Of a DNA stretch of 64,000 nt, positions 25,795 to 34,597 are shown one piece after another. A program made the position numbers and the translations under genes. Position 1 is the first letter of the stretch; every line of letters begins with the position of its first letter. The notes beneath the pieces were generated by a model, which was not told where the DNA came from, made no database searches, and was given only the letters and a program-made list of their open reading frames with translations. Source of the stretch: Microbacterium album (GTDB lineage Bacteria > Actinomycetota > Actinomycetes > Actinomycetales > Microbacteriaceae); assembly GCF_014643695.1 (NCBI RefSeq), contig NZ_BMJY01000006.1, positions 1-64,000 of the forward strand. Reading direction: 5' to 3'.

Positions 25795-25815
25795 GCAGCC
25801 GCGCTCGCGGAGCGG

Positions 25816-25916
25816 CCTCACTCGCGGAGCGGCGCCCGCGGGGGCGGACGTGGCGTGCGAGCGCGGAGCGCTGCCGCTGGGAGCGGAGCGAGCAGCCTCA
25901 CTCGCGGAGCGGCGCC
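25816..25916 (+). repeat. Direct repeat between tdk and galE
   Basis: A 21-base unit beginning CCTCACTCGCGGAGCGG occurs at 25816-25836 and again at 25896-25916, exactly 80 bases apart. The surrounding 150 bases are built from CGCGGAGCG-like words, similar to the core of the REP-like element at 21041. No gene is present between tdk and galE. Confidence 0.6.
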
Positions 25917-25953
25917 TGCGCAGCGGGTGCCCGACGCGTGTGAGACTAGACAA

Positions 25954-26973
25954 ATGCGAGTACTCCTTGCCGGCGGGGCCGGTTACATCGGCGCGCACAC
26001 CGCGGTCGCCCTCTTGGATGCCGGACACGAGGCCGTCCTGCTCGACAGCCTGGACAACACCAGCGCCATCGTCGAGCAGCGCATCGCGCAGATCACCGGG
26101 AAGGAAGCGCCGCTCGTCACGGGCGACGCGGCCGACGACGAGGTCGTGGAGTCGGCCTTCGCCCAGCACGGCCCCTTCGACGCGATCATCCACTTCGCCG
26201 CGCGCAAGGCCGTGGGGGAGTCGACGCAGCAGCCGCTGGAGTACTACGCGAACAACCTGGATTCCACGTTCGCTCTGCTGCGGGTGGGGCTGGCGCACGG
26301 CATCCGCTCGTTCGTGTTCTCCAGCACCGGCACGGTGTACTCGGATCCGGCCGACCTGCCGTTCACGGAGGAGTCGACGCGGCATCTCGTCGAACTGTCG
26401 AACCCGTACTCGAGGTCGAAGCTCATGAACGAGGTCGTGCTGCAGGACGTGCAGCGGGTACATCCCGAGCTGAACGTCACGTCGCTGCGCTACTTCAACC
26501 CCGTGGGGGCCCACGCCTCGGGGCTCATCGGGGAGGACCCGAAGGGCATCCCGAACAATCTCATGCCGTTCGTCGCTCGCGTCGCCGTGGGGCGCCTGGA
26601 GCGGATCAACGTCTTCGGGGATGACTACGACACCCCCGATGGCACTGGTCAGCGCGACTACATCCACGTCGTCGACCTCGCGGAGGGCCACGTGGCGGCC
26701 CTCGAGAAGTCGCGGCCGGGGTTCTTCGCCTACAACCTGGGTACGGGGCAGCCCGTCAGCGTGCTGGAGTTGATCGCGTCGTTCGAGCGGGCGATCGGAC
26801 GCGAGCTGCCCAAGGTGATCGCGCCGCGTCGTCCGGGCGACATGGCGGCGACCTATTGCGATCCGTCGAAGGCGGAGCGCGAGCTGGGGTGGAAGGCGCG
26901 GTTCACGATCGACGACATGACGCGCGACGTGTGGAACTGGCAGCAGAAGAACCCGGACGGCTACCAGGGCTGA
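25954..26973 (+). CDS. galE: UDP-glucose 4-epimerase
   Basis: Interconverts UDP-glucose and UDP-galactose using bound NAD; needed for galactose use and envelope sugars. 339 residues of the extended SDR family: NAD motif LLAGGAGYIGAHTAVALLDAG at the N terminus, IHFAARKAVGES, catalytic Ser-Ser-Thr region (FSSTGTVYSDP) and YxxxK as NPYSRSKLMNE, then RYFNPVGAHASG and RDYIHVVDLAEGH. The ATG at 25954 is chosen because the Rossmann motif starts there; a longer frame from 25855 covers repeat sequence. Confidence 0.94.
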   Translation: MRVLLAGGAGYIGAHTAVALLDAGHEAVLLDSLDNTSAIVEQRIAQITGKEAPLVTGDAADDEVVESAFAQHGPFDAIIHFAARKAVGESTQQPLEYYANNLDSTFALLRVGLAHGIRSFVFSSTGTVYSDPADLPFTEESTRHLVELSNPYSRSKLMNEVVLQDVQRVHPELNVTSLRYFNPVGAHASGLIGEDPKGIPNNLMPFVARVAVGRLERINVFGDDYDTPDGTGQRDYIHVVDLAEGHVAALEKSRPGFFAYNLGTGQPVSVLELIASFERAIGRELPKVIAPRRPGDMAATYCDPSKAERELGWKARFTIDDMTRDVWNWQQKNPDGYQG

Positions 26974-26990
26974 CCTCCGCCCGAGCGGCG

Positions 26991-27764
26991 CTACACGCGC
27001 ACGGGGAGCGACGGGATCAGCGCTTCCAGCTTCGCGGCGGTGTCCTCCCAGTCGGTGACGGACACGCACCGCACCTCGCCCATGGCGAGCACCGGGTAGT
27101 CGTTGCCGTCGGGGTCGAGACGGTCGCCGTAGAAGAGCATGTCGGCAAGCGGCACGCCGGTCTGCTCGGCCAGCCGGCGCATCCCGAACGCCTTGTCGAT
27201 GCCCTTGCGGGTGATGTCGACGGAGGTCGAACCCCCCGAGCGCACCTCGAGATCCGGCAGCCGGGCGGCGACGGCATCGCGCAGCAGTGACTTGCGCTCG
27301 CCCGTCGGGTCCCACTTCCGCTTGACGTCGACGGGGGCGGACTGCCCGAGGGCGGAGAAGGTGATCTGCGTTCCGCGGTCCTCCAGGATGTCGCCCCACG
27401 TGCGGTTCTCCCACAGGCCGAGGCGCTTGGCCTCCTCCTCCACCGCCGCGAGAGCGCGCTGCTTCTCGTCCTCGGTGAGGTCCTCCGCGTACAGCACGCT
27501 GAAGTCGGCGCCGTCGTAGCGGTAGTACTGCGTGCCGCACGTCGGCAGGAGGTGGATGCGCGACAGCACATCGGCGGACGCGCTGGGCAGGCGGTCCACG
27601 ACCTGGGCCCGGAACTGCGCGATCTGCCCGCCCGAGATGATCGCGACCTCGACGCGGTCGGCCAGGGCGATCAGCAGGTCTCCGATGCGGGGGTGGATGG
27701 GGCTCTTCGAGGGGGCGAGGGTGTCGTCGAGATCGAAGGCGACGACCCGGGGGAAAGGGGTCAT
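26991..27764 (-). CDS. HAD-IIB family hydrolase, phosphomannomutase-like
   Basis: 257 residues. Motif I VVAFDLDDTLAPSK carries both catalytic Asp residues. A large C2 cap follows, with GSTSVDITRKGIDKAFG (Lys of motif III) and MLFYGDRLDPDGNDYP (motif IV Asp) near the end. These features match the HAD-IIB group containing eukaryotic-type phosphomannomutase and sucrose-phosphate phosphatase; bacterial members are mostly phosphatases. A leaderless AGCCTA/TAGGCT box at 27771-27776 sets the ATG. It converges on galE with only 17 bp between stops. Confidence 0.8.
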   Translation of the reverse strand: MTPFPRVVAFDLDDTLAPSKSPIHPRIGDLLIALADRVEVAIISGGQIAQFRAQVVDRLPSASADVLSRIHLLPTCGTQYYRYDGADFSVLYAEDLTEDEKQRALAAVEEEAKRLGLWENRTWGDILEDRGTQITFSALGQSAPVDVKRKWDPTGERKSLLRDAVAARLPDLEVRSGGSTSVDITRKGIDKAFGMRRLAEQTGVPLADMLFYGDRLDPDGNDYPVLAMGEVRCVSVTDWEDTAAKLEALIPSLPVRV

Positions 27765-27888
27765 GCCATCAGCCTAGGGCGTCGATGCCGTGAGACGAGC
27801 GGGAGCGGAACGCCACCCCGCCCGCCGGAGCCGACCCGCTGGCGGGTTCGAGCATCGCCTTCCGTCAGGTAGACTTGTGTGGTTGCCA

Positions 27889-27962
<74 letters not shown>

Positions 27963-27968
27963 CACCAC

Positions 27969-28001
27969 GAGTCAGGGCCCGCCATCGGCGGGCCCTGACT
28001 C
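27969..28001 (+). terminator. Terminator after tRNA-Pro
   Basis: GAGTCAGGGCCCGCC (27969-27983) pairs perfectly with GGCGGGCCCTGACTC (27987-28001) around a 3-base loop, followed by CGTTCCC. A 15-bp stem immediately downstream of the tRNA. Confidence 0.85.
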
Positions 28002-28030
28002 GTTCCCGCCCCGCCCCCGCCTCCGCCTCA

Positions 28031-28104
28031 GCCGCGAGAATACGTCCGCGCGCCGAGAATGTGTGTGGTCGCAGCATTCCCGGCGCGCGGACGTATTTTC
28101 GGCG
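28031..28104. repeat. Long imperfect inverted repeat
   Basis: Arm 28034-28060 (starting CGAGAATACGTCCGCGCG) pairs with arm 28076-28103 (containing CGCGCGGACGTATT) with only about two mismatches over some 27 bases. The 15-base centre reads GTGTGTGGTCGCAGC. It lies between the tRNA-Pro terminator and the ArsR gene and resembles in layout the other intergenic dyads in the window. Confidence 0.7.
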
Positions 28105-28150
28105 TGCGAACGGATTCTCGTCGGCGCTTGACCGGGGCCCTGCCGCGGCC

Positions 28151-28171
28151 TAACATACAACCAAATGGTTG
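28151..28171 (+). promoter_or_regulatory. ArsR-type operator overlapping -10 box and start codon
   Basis: TAACAT (28151-28156) is a leaderless -10 box, and the perfect palindrome CAACCAAATGGTTG (28158-28171) directly follows, containing the ATG of the regulator at 28165-28167. A dimeric repressor bound here would cover the transcription start point and the start codon. Confidence 0.65.
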
Positions 28172-28506
28172 CAGATACGCAGATCGCGCTCAGCGACGAC
28201 GAGGTGGACCGGATCTTCCGGGCCCTTGCCGACGCCACCCGCCGAGACATTGTCCGTCGCACCCTCAGCGAGGAGGCGACGGTCTCCGAGCTCGCGGCGT
28301 CCTACGACATGTCTTTCGCCGCCGTGCAGAAGCACGTCGCCGTCCTGGAAGGAGCCGGCCTGGTGACCAAGCACCGCAACGGCCGCGAACGCCTCGTGCG
28401 CGGCAACCCGGACGCGATCCGCCGGGCCCAGGCTCTGCTGGACCGCTACGAGCAGATCTGGCGCAGCCGTATCGACCGGCTCGACGCCCTGCTCGCCGCC
28501 GACTGA
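28165..28506 (+). CDS. ArsR-family transcriptional regulator
   Basis: 113 residues with a winged helix-turn-helix: RIFRALADATRRDIVRRTL (helices 1-2), TVSELAASYDMSFAAVQKHV (recognition helix) and AGLVTKHRNGRERLVRGN (wing). There are no Cys metal-binding motifs, so it is not a classical metal sensor. It belongs to the ArsR group paired with SRPBCC/AHSA1 proteins, one of which is encoded 38 bp downstream. The start codon lies inside its presumed operator, which implies autoregulation. Confidence 0.88.
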   Translation: MVADTQIALSDDEVDRIFRALADATRRDIVRRTLSEEATVSELAASYDMSFAAVQKHVAVLEGAGLVTKHRNGRERLVRGNPDAIRRAQALLDRYEQIWRSRIDRLDALLAAD

Positions 28507-28544
28507 CCCACATCCCCTGTTCCACCCACCACGGAAGGCTCGTC

Positions 28545-29522
28545 ATGCCCGTCACCTCCGTCGAGAAGGACCTCGACTCGCTCACCATGACCATCGTCGC
28601 GGACTTCCCCGTGCCCGTCCGGCGCCTGTGGGACGCGTACGCGGATCCCCGCCAGATCGAGCGGTTCTGGGGCCCGCCCACGTGGCCCGCGACCTTCACG
28701 CGGCACGACCTCTATCCCGGGGGCCGCTCCGAGTACTACATGACCGGGCCGGACGGCGAGCGGTCCGGCGGGTACTGGGAGTACCTGGCGGTAGAGGAGG
28801 GCAGGTCCTTCGAGGTCCGCGACGGCTTCGCCGGCCCGGACGGCGAGCCGAATGCCGAGATGCCCTCGATGCGGATGGTGTTCGTCTTCTCCGAGACCGA
28901 CGAGGGCTCGCGCCTGACCACGACGACGTACTTCGGCTCGCTGGAGGAGCTCGAGCAGCTCGTCGGTATGGGCATGGAGGAGGGCACGAAGGCCGCGATG
29001 GCCCAGATCGACGACGTGCTCGCCGACCTGGCGTCGTTCGCCGCGGACCGCGGGACCGAGGCCCAGCTGCTCAGCGACACCCAGGTGCGGGTGAGCCGGA
29101 TCATCCGCGGCACGCCGCAGCAGGTGTGGGACGCTCACCACGACCCCGAGCTGCTCCAGCGCTGGCTGCTCGGCCCGGACGGGTGGCGCTTCACGGACTG
29201 CACCGTCGCGACGTCCGTCGGGCAGACCTACCGGTACGCGTGGGCGGACGCGAACGGGGAGGACGGCTTCGCGCTCACCGGTGAGGTACGCGCGTCGGAG
29301 CCGCCGCACCGCGAGGTCACCACCGAGGCGATGGAGGGGATCGACGGCCCGCCGACGCTCAACGAGCAGACCCTCACGCCGGTCGAGGGCGGCACCCTGC
29401 TGTCGCTGGTCATCACCTACGACAGCAAGGAGCTGCGCGACACCGTGCTCGCCACTGGCATGACCGACGGCATGGAGTCCAGCTACGCCCGCCTCGAGTC
29501 CGAGGTGCTCGCGAGGGCCTGA
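28545..29522 (+). CDS. SRPBCC (AHSA1-like) protein, two tandem domains
   Basis: 325 residues composed of two START/SRPBCC domains. Domain 1 (about 15-160) opens with ADFPVPVRRLWDAYADPRQI and includes ERFWGPPTWPATF; domain 2 (about 175-320) opens with VSRIIRGTPQQVWDAHHDPE. Each should form a helix-grip hydrophobic cavity. Single-domain members are the norm in ArsR-linked pairs, so the duplication is notable. The ATG follows GGAAGG, and the gene is in an operon with the ArsR regulator, whose ligand may be what this protein binds. Function unknown. Confidence 0.8.
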   Translation: MPVTSVEKDLDSLTMTIVADFPVPVRRLWDAYADPRQIERFWGPPTWPATFTRHDLYPGGRSEYYMTGPDGERSGGYWEYLAVEEGRSFEVRDGFAGPDGEPNAEMPSMRMVFVFSETDEGSRLTTTTYFGSLEELEQLVGMGMEEGTKAAMAQIDDVLADLASFAADRGTEAQLLSDTQVRVSRIIRGTPQQVWDAHHDPELLQRWLLGPDGWRFTDCTVATSVGQTYRYAWADANGEDGFALTGEVRASEPPHREVTTEAMEGIDGPPTLNEQTLTPVEGGTLLSLVITYDSKELRDTVLATGMTDGMESSYARLESEVLARA

Positions 29523-29532
29523 GACCGCGCGT

Positions 29533-29571
29533 CCGCCCTCCGGCCACGGCGATCAGCCGGCCGGAGGGCGG
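29533..29571. terminator. Bidirectional terminator hairpin
   Basis: CCGCCCTCCGGCC (29533-29545) pairs perfectly with GGCCGGAGGGCGG (29559-29571). It lies between the converging SRPBCC and VOC genes. Confidence 0.7.
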
Positions 29572-29604
29572 TGCTCGTCCACCGTCTCGCGCAAGTAGGG
29601 CCGG

Positions 29605-30006
29605 CTAGGCGTCGCGGGGCGGGTTGTGCATGAACTCGATGCGAATCCCGTCGGTGTTCTCCAGGAACGTCGCGTAGTACCGCTCCGAGAACCGGGGATA
29701 CTCCTTCGGCTCGCGCACGGCCGTCCACCCCGCGCCCCGCGCAATCGCGTGCATGCGGTCTACATCGGCGCGCGAACCGACCGCGAAGGCCAGATGCTGC
29801 CAGCCGACGCGTCCGTGCACGTGCGGGCCTGTGCCCGGTTCGCGCGCCGGCATCAGGATCAGCTCCGTCTCGCCGTCCTTCCACCACGCGACCGACCCGT
29901 CGGCATCCTGCCGGGAGAATCCCAGCTCCCGCAGGAGCGGATCGAACTCCGCGGTGGCGCGGGGGACGTCGTCGACGGTGATTCCGAGGTGATCGAAGAC
30001 AGGCAT
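29605..30006 (-). CDS. VOC-family (glyoxalase-like) protein
   Basis: 133 residues with two beta-alpha-beta-beta-beta repeats: MPVFDHLGITVDDVPRATAEF at the N terminus and WQHLAFAVGSRADVDRMHAI in the second half, ending DGIRIEFMHNPP. The metal-site positions of glyoxalase-type enzymes are partly kept (His6, His71, Glu near the end). A leaderless TACAAT box (30013-30018) sets the ATG. Could be a dioxygenase, glyoxalase or binding protein; no specific role is assigned. Confidence 0.82.
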   Translation of the reverse strand: MPVFDHLGITVDDVPRATAEFDPLLRELGFSRQDADGSVAWWKDGETELILMPAREPGTGPHVHGRVGWQHLAFAVGSRADVDRMHAIARGAGWTAVREPKEYPRFSERYYATFLENTDGIRIEFMHNPPRDA

Positions 30007-30057
30007 GCGGGCATTGTACGGACGCTGATCCGGGCTCCCGCGTGACCCGGCCGGGGC

Positions 30058-30663
30058 CTACTCGACGCGGATGACGCTTCCGTCGGTCACGTCGACATAG
30101 ACCTCGACGTCGTCCTGGAACGCGACCTCCCACGCGAAGCCCCCGCGGTCGCGGTCGATGCCGGCGTCGTCGAGCGGGGCCGTGCCGCCGTACTCGGCGA
30201 TCGCGATGCGGATCGCCTCGGTGAGGTCGATCGAGGCGGCCTCCAGGCCCGCCGCGTCGTCCGAGTCGAGGTCGGCTTCGCGGTCGGAGCGGAGCACCTC
30301 CTGGCCGGTGGGGTCGACGTGCACCTCGATGTCGTCCCCGCCGACGGCCACGTGCACCTCCCAGATCCCGCCGTCGCCGTCGTCGACCTCGAACGCCGGG
30401 CCGCCCGCGCTCGACTCGGCCAGCGGGATGGCGGCGAGGACGCCCGCGTACACGTCGGGCACGTCCCCGTCGCCTGCTGCCGGCGGCGCGGGCTCCTCCG
30501 TGGGGCCTTCGGTGTCGGGCGGGGTGATCGAGTCGGGCGTCGGATCGAGGGCGGGAGGCGCGCCGGGGTCGTCGCCGGCGCAACCGGTCAGGGCCAGGGT
30601 CGCGACCGCGGCCCCGATGAGGCCGACGCGGCGGATGCTGCGGGACAGATTCGGTGTGCTCAT
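30058..30663 (-). CDS. PepSY-domain lipoprotein
   Basis: 201 residues. The signal peptide ends in the lipobox LALTGC (Cys about 27), then a Pro/Glu/Asp-rich linker, then two PepSY-like beta units (IWEVHVAVGGDDIEVHVDPT and FAWEVAFQDDVEVYVDVTDG). The product should be a lipid-anchored extracytoplasmic protein. PepSY domains often inhibit peptidases or modulate membrane kinases. No obvious partner is adjacent, and the upstream phosphoesterase gene ends about 100 bp away. Confidence 0.82.
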   Translation of the reverse strand: MSTPNLSRSIRRVGLIGAAVATLALTGCAGDDPGAPPALDPTPDSITPPDTEGPTEEPAPPAAGDGDVPDVYAGVLAAIPLAESSAGGPAFEVDDGDGGIWEVHVAVGGDDIEVHVDPTGQEVLRSDREADLDSDDAAGLEAASIDLTEAIRIAIAEYGGTAPLDDAGIDRDRGGFAWEVAFQDDVEVYVDVTDGSVIRVE

Positions 30664-30766
30664 GCTTCCATCGTGCGTGAGCTCGCCCGAACAGGCCTGC
30701 CCCTTGCTGGGCCCGAACCCGCGTGATAACCGTGCGATGGAGGGGCTTCCGGCAGCGCGGCGAGCC

Positions 30767-31687
30767 TCAGGGGCGCGGCGCGAGGGTGAGGAGGGAGACC
30801 TCGGGGCGGCATGCGAAGCGCACCGGCGCGTAGATGGAGTGGCCGAGTCCCGCGCTGACGTTGAGGGGCGCGGTCCGGCCCGCGTGCGCCCACTCCGACA
30901 GGCCGCGGGCCTGGCGCACGGGCAGGTCGCAGTTGGCCACGAGCGCACCGTAGAACGGCACGCGCACCTGGCCGCCGTGCGTGTGGCCCGCGAACAGCAT
31001 GTCGGCCCCCAGGCCGAGCAGGCCGTCGAGCACCCGGCGGTAGGGCGCGTGCGCGACGCCGAGCGTCAGCGGCGCCGGCGGCTGGGCCTGCAGCGCGCGG
31101 GCGGCGGCGTCGAGGTCGTCGAGGTCGTGGTGGGCGTCGCCCACGCCGAAGAGCCGGATCCGTGTGCCGCGCACGGAGAGGGAGGCTGCGCCGTTGTCCA
31201 CGCTGTGCCAGCCGAGCTCGTCGGCCATGAACGCGTCGAGCGCCGCGGTGTCGAGCCGCACGGCCCGGCGGTGGCGCTCCGAGGGGCCGGCCAGGTAGAG
31301 GAACGGGTTGCGCGGGCTGGGGCCCCAGAAATCGTTCGAGCCGTGCACGAACACGCCCGGCACGCCGGCGAGCGGCGCGAGCGCGCGACGGACGGCGTCG
31401 AGGCCGTCAGGGTGCCCCAGGCTGTCGCCCGTGCTGATCACGAGATCCGGGCGCAGCGCAGCCAGGCCCGCCATCCAGCGCTGCTTGCGGCGCTGCCACG
31501 GGGCCATGTGCGCGTCGGAGATGTGGAGCACCCGCAGGGGAGAGGCGCCGGGATCCAGCACGGGCAGGACGTGGCGGCGCACCGTGAACAGCTGCCGCTC
31601 GATCCCGACCCCCCACACGGCCGCGGCCGCGCCGGCCGCCGTGAGGGCGGCCAGCGCGGCCAGCGCGTTGCGTGGAGCTCGGGCCAC
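30767..31687 (-). CDS. Membrane-anchored metallophosphoesterase
   Basis: 306 residues. An N-terminal hydrophobic helix (about 7-27) anchors the protein with the catalytic domain outside. Calcineurin-like motifs are HISDAHM, ISTGDSLGH, FVHGSNDFWG (a variant of GNHD), GVAHAPY and FAGHTHGGQVRVP. The family includes lipid pyrophosphate and polyisoprenyl phosphatases. The GTG start shares one base with the stop of the penicillin-binding protein gene, so the two are translated in series, which suggests an envelope role. Confidence 0.88.
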   Translation of the reverse strand: MARAPRNALAALAALTAAGAAAAVWGVGIERQLFTVRRHVLPVLDPGASPLRVLHISDAHMAPWQRRKQRWMAGLAALRPDLVISTGDSLGHPDGLDAVRRALAPLAGVPGVFVHGSNDFWGPSPRNPFLYLAGPSERHRRAVRLDTAALDAFMADELGWHSVDNGAASLSVRGTRIRLFGVGDAHHDLDDLDAAARALQAQPPAPLTLGVAHAPYRRVLDGLLGLGADMLFAGHTHGGQVRVPFYGALVANCDLPVRQARGLSEWAHAGRTAPLNVSAGLGHSIYAPVRFACRPEVSLLTLAPRP

Positions 31688-34266
31688 TAGTCGTCGTCGT
31701 CCCCGCCGCCGCGGCTGCTGCAGTTCGCCCGCTCGTAGTCGACGACGATGCGCGTGCCGCGGTCGGCGACGGTGCCGGCGCCCGGGTTGGTGCCCGTCGC
31801 ACGTCCCGCGCCGGCGCCGCTCTGCTCGGTGCAGCTGCCGAGGTCGACGCTCTGGAAGCCCGCTCCGCGTACGGCCGAGACCGCGCGCTCGGGCGACTGC
31901 CCCGCGACGTCCGGAACCTCGACGCCCTGGCCGTTGCTGGGGGACAGCCTCACGGTCGTCCCGCCTGCCACGCGGCCCGCGCCCGGGTCCTGCACCTGGA
32001 TGCGGCCCTCGGGCTGCGTACCGGGGACGGGGTCGCCCACGGAGGCCTGGAAGCCGCGGCTGCGCAGCGTGCGCTCGGCTTCCTCGACCGTCATGCCGAC
32101 GACGTCGGGCAGCTCGACGAGCACGCGCCGGGTAAGGTTCTGGTCCGGCGGCGGGAACTCGCCGCCGGGGTAGTGCGCGTTCGCGGCGCCCTGGACGAGA
32201 CGCGAGATGTGGTAACGGACGTCCGCCATCCGGTATCCGTTGGCGTACGTGTAGTAGAGGTCCCGCGTGCCGTGGACGTTGCCGACCCAGACCGCGGTCG
32301 TCGCCTTGGTCGACGTCTGGATCATCGAGGTCTGGTGGCCCTCGTGCGTGCCGGTCTTGCCGATCACGGGGATCCCGTCGTGGTTGCGCGCCTGCAGGCC
32401 GGTGCCGCCGCTGTCGTACATGACCGTCCTCAGCGCGTCCGCCGCGGTCGCGGCGATCTCGGGCGCGATCACCTGCTCGCACTGTGCTTCGGGCAGGGGC
32501 AGCTCCGTGCCGTTGATGTCGGTGATGCGGTCGATCGCGCGCGGCTCGCAGCGGATGCCGTTGTTCGCGACGGTCGCGTACGCCGACGCCATCGCCATCG
32601 GCGCGATGTTCTTCGAGCCGAGCACGTCGTACAGCGCGTAGTTCGCGGTCACGGGGGTGCCGTCGCCGTAGGTCACGCCCATGCGCTCGGCCACCCGGTT
32701 GATGTCGCACACGTCGAGGCGCTGGGCCATCGCGAGGTAACCCGAGTTGAGCGAATCGCGCGTGAAGGCGCGCACGGTGCCGACGTAGCCGCCGTGACGG
32801 GCGAAGTTGCCGATGCGGGTCGAGTTGCGCAGCGGCTCGCCGTTGCACGTGCTGTCGAAGACGCGCTGCACGCCGTTGAGCACCTCGTTGGTCGAGTGCC
32901 CCTTCTCGAGCCAGTCGATGAGCGTGAACAGCTTGTAGGTCGAGCCGGCCGAGAAGCCGATCGCGCTGCCGTGCGCCTGGTCGGCGGCATAGACCTGCGC
33001 CGAGTAGCCCGGCTGGCTCTCGATCACCGTGGGGTTCTCGCTGAAGTTCGTGTTCTGCGCCATCGCGAGCACACGCCCGGTGTCGGCCTCGAGCGTCACG
33101 GCCGTCGCGCCGAACTGCATGCCGTCGATGTGGGTCGGCGTGTACTGGCGCATCGCGTCCTCGGCGGGCACCTGCACGCGCAGGTCGAGTGTCGTGTAGA
33201 CGTTCAACCCGCCGCGCGAGAGCAGGTCGCGTCGCGCCTCGGCGGTGTCGCCGAAGGCGGGGTCATTGAGGATCACCGACTTCACGTACTGGCAGAAGTA
33301 GGCCGAGCCCAGGGCCGTCACGCATCCGGTCTGGCGCGGATGGATGTGCGGCTCCACCGGGGCCGCGTACGCCTCGTCGCGCTGTTCGGCCGTGATCGCG
33401 CCCTCGGCGTGCATGCGGCGGATCACCGAGTCGCGGCGCTCCTTCGTGGCCGCGTAGCCGTTGGCCTCGCCGTTGTCCTCGCGGTCGGGCTGATCGATCC
33501 GGAAGCGGTTCGGCTCCTGGACGATGCCCGCCAGCGTGGCTGCCTGCGGCAGGTTGAGGTCGCGCGCCGAGACGCCGAAGTAGTAGTTGGCCGCGGCCTC
33601 GATGCCGTAGGTCGTGCCGCCGAAGTTGGCGATGTTGAGGTACCCGAGGAGGATGTCGTTCTTCGAGTACTCCTTCTCGATCTGGATCGCGTAGCGCATC
33701 TCCTGCAGCTTGCGCTCGTACCCCTCGGCGCCCTCGGCCTGCGTCGCCTGGGTGAAGCAGGCCTGCTCCTCCTCGTCGCTCTCGGCCTCCTGCTCGCACT
33801 TCTGGATGAGCACGTTCTTGACGTACTGCTGGCTGATCGAGGAGCCGCCCTGGGTGGCGCCGCCCCGGAGGTTGTTCAGCAGGGCTCGCGTCGTGCCGAT
33901 GAGGTCGACCCCGCCGTGCTCGTAGTAGCGGGGATCCTCGCTCGAGAGGATCGCGTCGTACACGACCTGCGCGACCTCGTCGTACTCGACGGGGATGCGG
34001 TTCTGGTCGTAGAACGTCGCGAGCTCGAGGTGTCCGTCGCTGTGCGGGTCCTTGGCGTAGATGGTCGTCGGCAGCATGGGCCGGGTGACCTCGAGGTAGC
34101 CCGGCAGGTTGTCGAACAGAGAGATCGCGCTGCGGGCGGCGTAGCCCGATACGGCGATGGCGGGGGTGACCGCAGCAGTGACGAGAATGCCTGCGATGGC
34201 GCTCAGGCCGACGAGGCCGAGCAGCCCGCCGAGCCAACCGCTGGCCGTCCTTTTCCCTTGAGGCAT
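31687..34266 (-). CDS. Bifunctional penicillin-binding protein (GT51 + transpeptidase + PASTA)
   Basis: 859-residue class A PBP. N-terminal membrane anchor (about 10-40). GT51 glycosyltransferase motifs are SSEDPRYYEHGGVDLIGT and GGATQGGSSISQQYVKN. The transpeptidase has SAGSTYKLFT (SxxK), SLNSGYLA (SxN) and GKTGTHEGH (KTG). Two PASTA repeats follow (VVGMTVEEAERTLRSRGF and VAGQSPERAVSAVRGAGF), then an acidic end. It polymerises and crosslinks peptidoglycan; PASTA domains bind muropeptides or beta-lactams. The ATG is fixed by a leaderless TACGAT box at 34273-34278. It is PonA-like and coupled to the phosphoesterase gene downstream. Confidence 0.93.
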   Translation of the reverse strand: MPQGKRTASGWLGGLLGLVGLSAIAGILVTAAVTPAIAVSGYAARSAISLFDNLPGYLEVTRPMLPTTIYAKDPHSDGHLELATFYDQNRIPVEYDEVAQVVYDAILSSEDPRYYEHGGVDLIGTTRALLNNLRGGATQGGSSISQQYVKNVLIQKCEQEAESDEEEQACFTQATQAEGAEGYERKLQEMRYAIQIEKEYSKNDILLGYLNIANFGGTTYGIEAAANYYFGVSARDLNLPQAATLAGIVQEPNRFRIDQPDREDNGEANGYAATKERRDSVIRRMHAEGAITAEQRDEAYAAPVEPHIHPRQTGCVTALGSAYFCQYVKSVILNDPAFGDTAEARRDLLSRGGLNVYTTLDLRVQVPAEDAMRQYTPTHIDGMQFGATAVTLEADTGRVLAMAQNTNFSENPTVIESQPGYSAQVYAADQAHGSAIGFSAGSTYKLFTLIDWLEKGHSTNEVLNGVQRVFDSTCNGEPLRNSTRIGNFARHGGYVGTVRAFTRDSLNSGYLAMAQRLDVCDINRVAERMGVTYGDGTPVTANYALYDVLGSKNIAPMAMASAYATVANNGIRCEPRAIDRITDINGTELPLPEAQCEQVIAPEIAATAADALRTVMYDSGGTGLQARNHDGIPVIGKTGTHEGHQTSMIQTSTKATTAVWVGNVHGTRDLYYTYANGYRMADVRYHISRLVQGAANAHYPGGEFPPPDQNLTRRVLVELPDVVGMTVEEAERTLRSRGFQASVGDPVPGTQPEGRIQVQDPGAGRVAGGTTVRLSPSNGQGVEVPDVAGQSPERAVSAVRGAGFQSVDLGSCTEQSGAGAGRATGTNPGAGTVADRGTRIVVDYERANCSSRGGGDDDD

Positions 34267-34375
34267 AGGGTGATCGTAAGCCGTTTCCCTGTGCGGGCGC
34301 TCCAGGGCGCCCTCGCGCGGCGGCGATCCGCCGCTGTCCGCGGCTCAGACGTGTCCCGATCCCGAAGGAGACTCC

Positions 34376-34597
34376 ATGACCACGTGGGAGTACCTCACCA
34401 CGCCGCTGCTGATCCACAACACGGCGGCGATCCTCAACAACTGGGGCAAGCAGGGCTGGGAGCTCGTGCAGGTGGTTCCGAACGCCGAGGGCGGCCTCGT
34501 GGCCTATCTCAAGCGCCCGGCGGGCGCGGGCGCCGCGAACGCGGGGCTGTCCGCCGCCGAGCAGGCCGCCCGTCAGTTCGAGGGGGAAGGCCAGTGA
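34376..34597 (+). CDS. Small conserved protein (DUF4177-like)
   Basis: 73 residues: MTTWEYLTTPLL..., a tryptophan/leucine-rich amphipathic protein with GWELVQVVPNAEGG, which resembles DUF4177 proteins. The ATG follows GAAGGAGA. The stop overlaps the GTG of the RidA gene by 4 bp (GTGA), so the two are co-translated. The C-terminal 25 residues are Ala/Glu-rich. Function unknown. Confidence 0.75.
   Translation: MTTWEYLTTPLLIHNTAAILNNWGKQGWELVQVVPNAEGGLVAYLKRPAGAGAANAGLSAAEQAARQFEGEGQ

Noticed and set aside
25795..25953. CRISPR-like repeat array
   Set aside because: Only two copies of a 21-bp unit 80 bp apart, the spacer itself is made of related words, and no cas genes are in the window.
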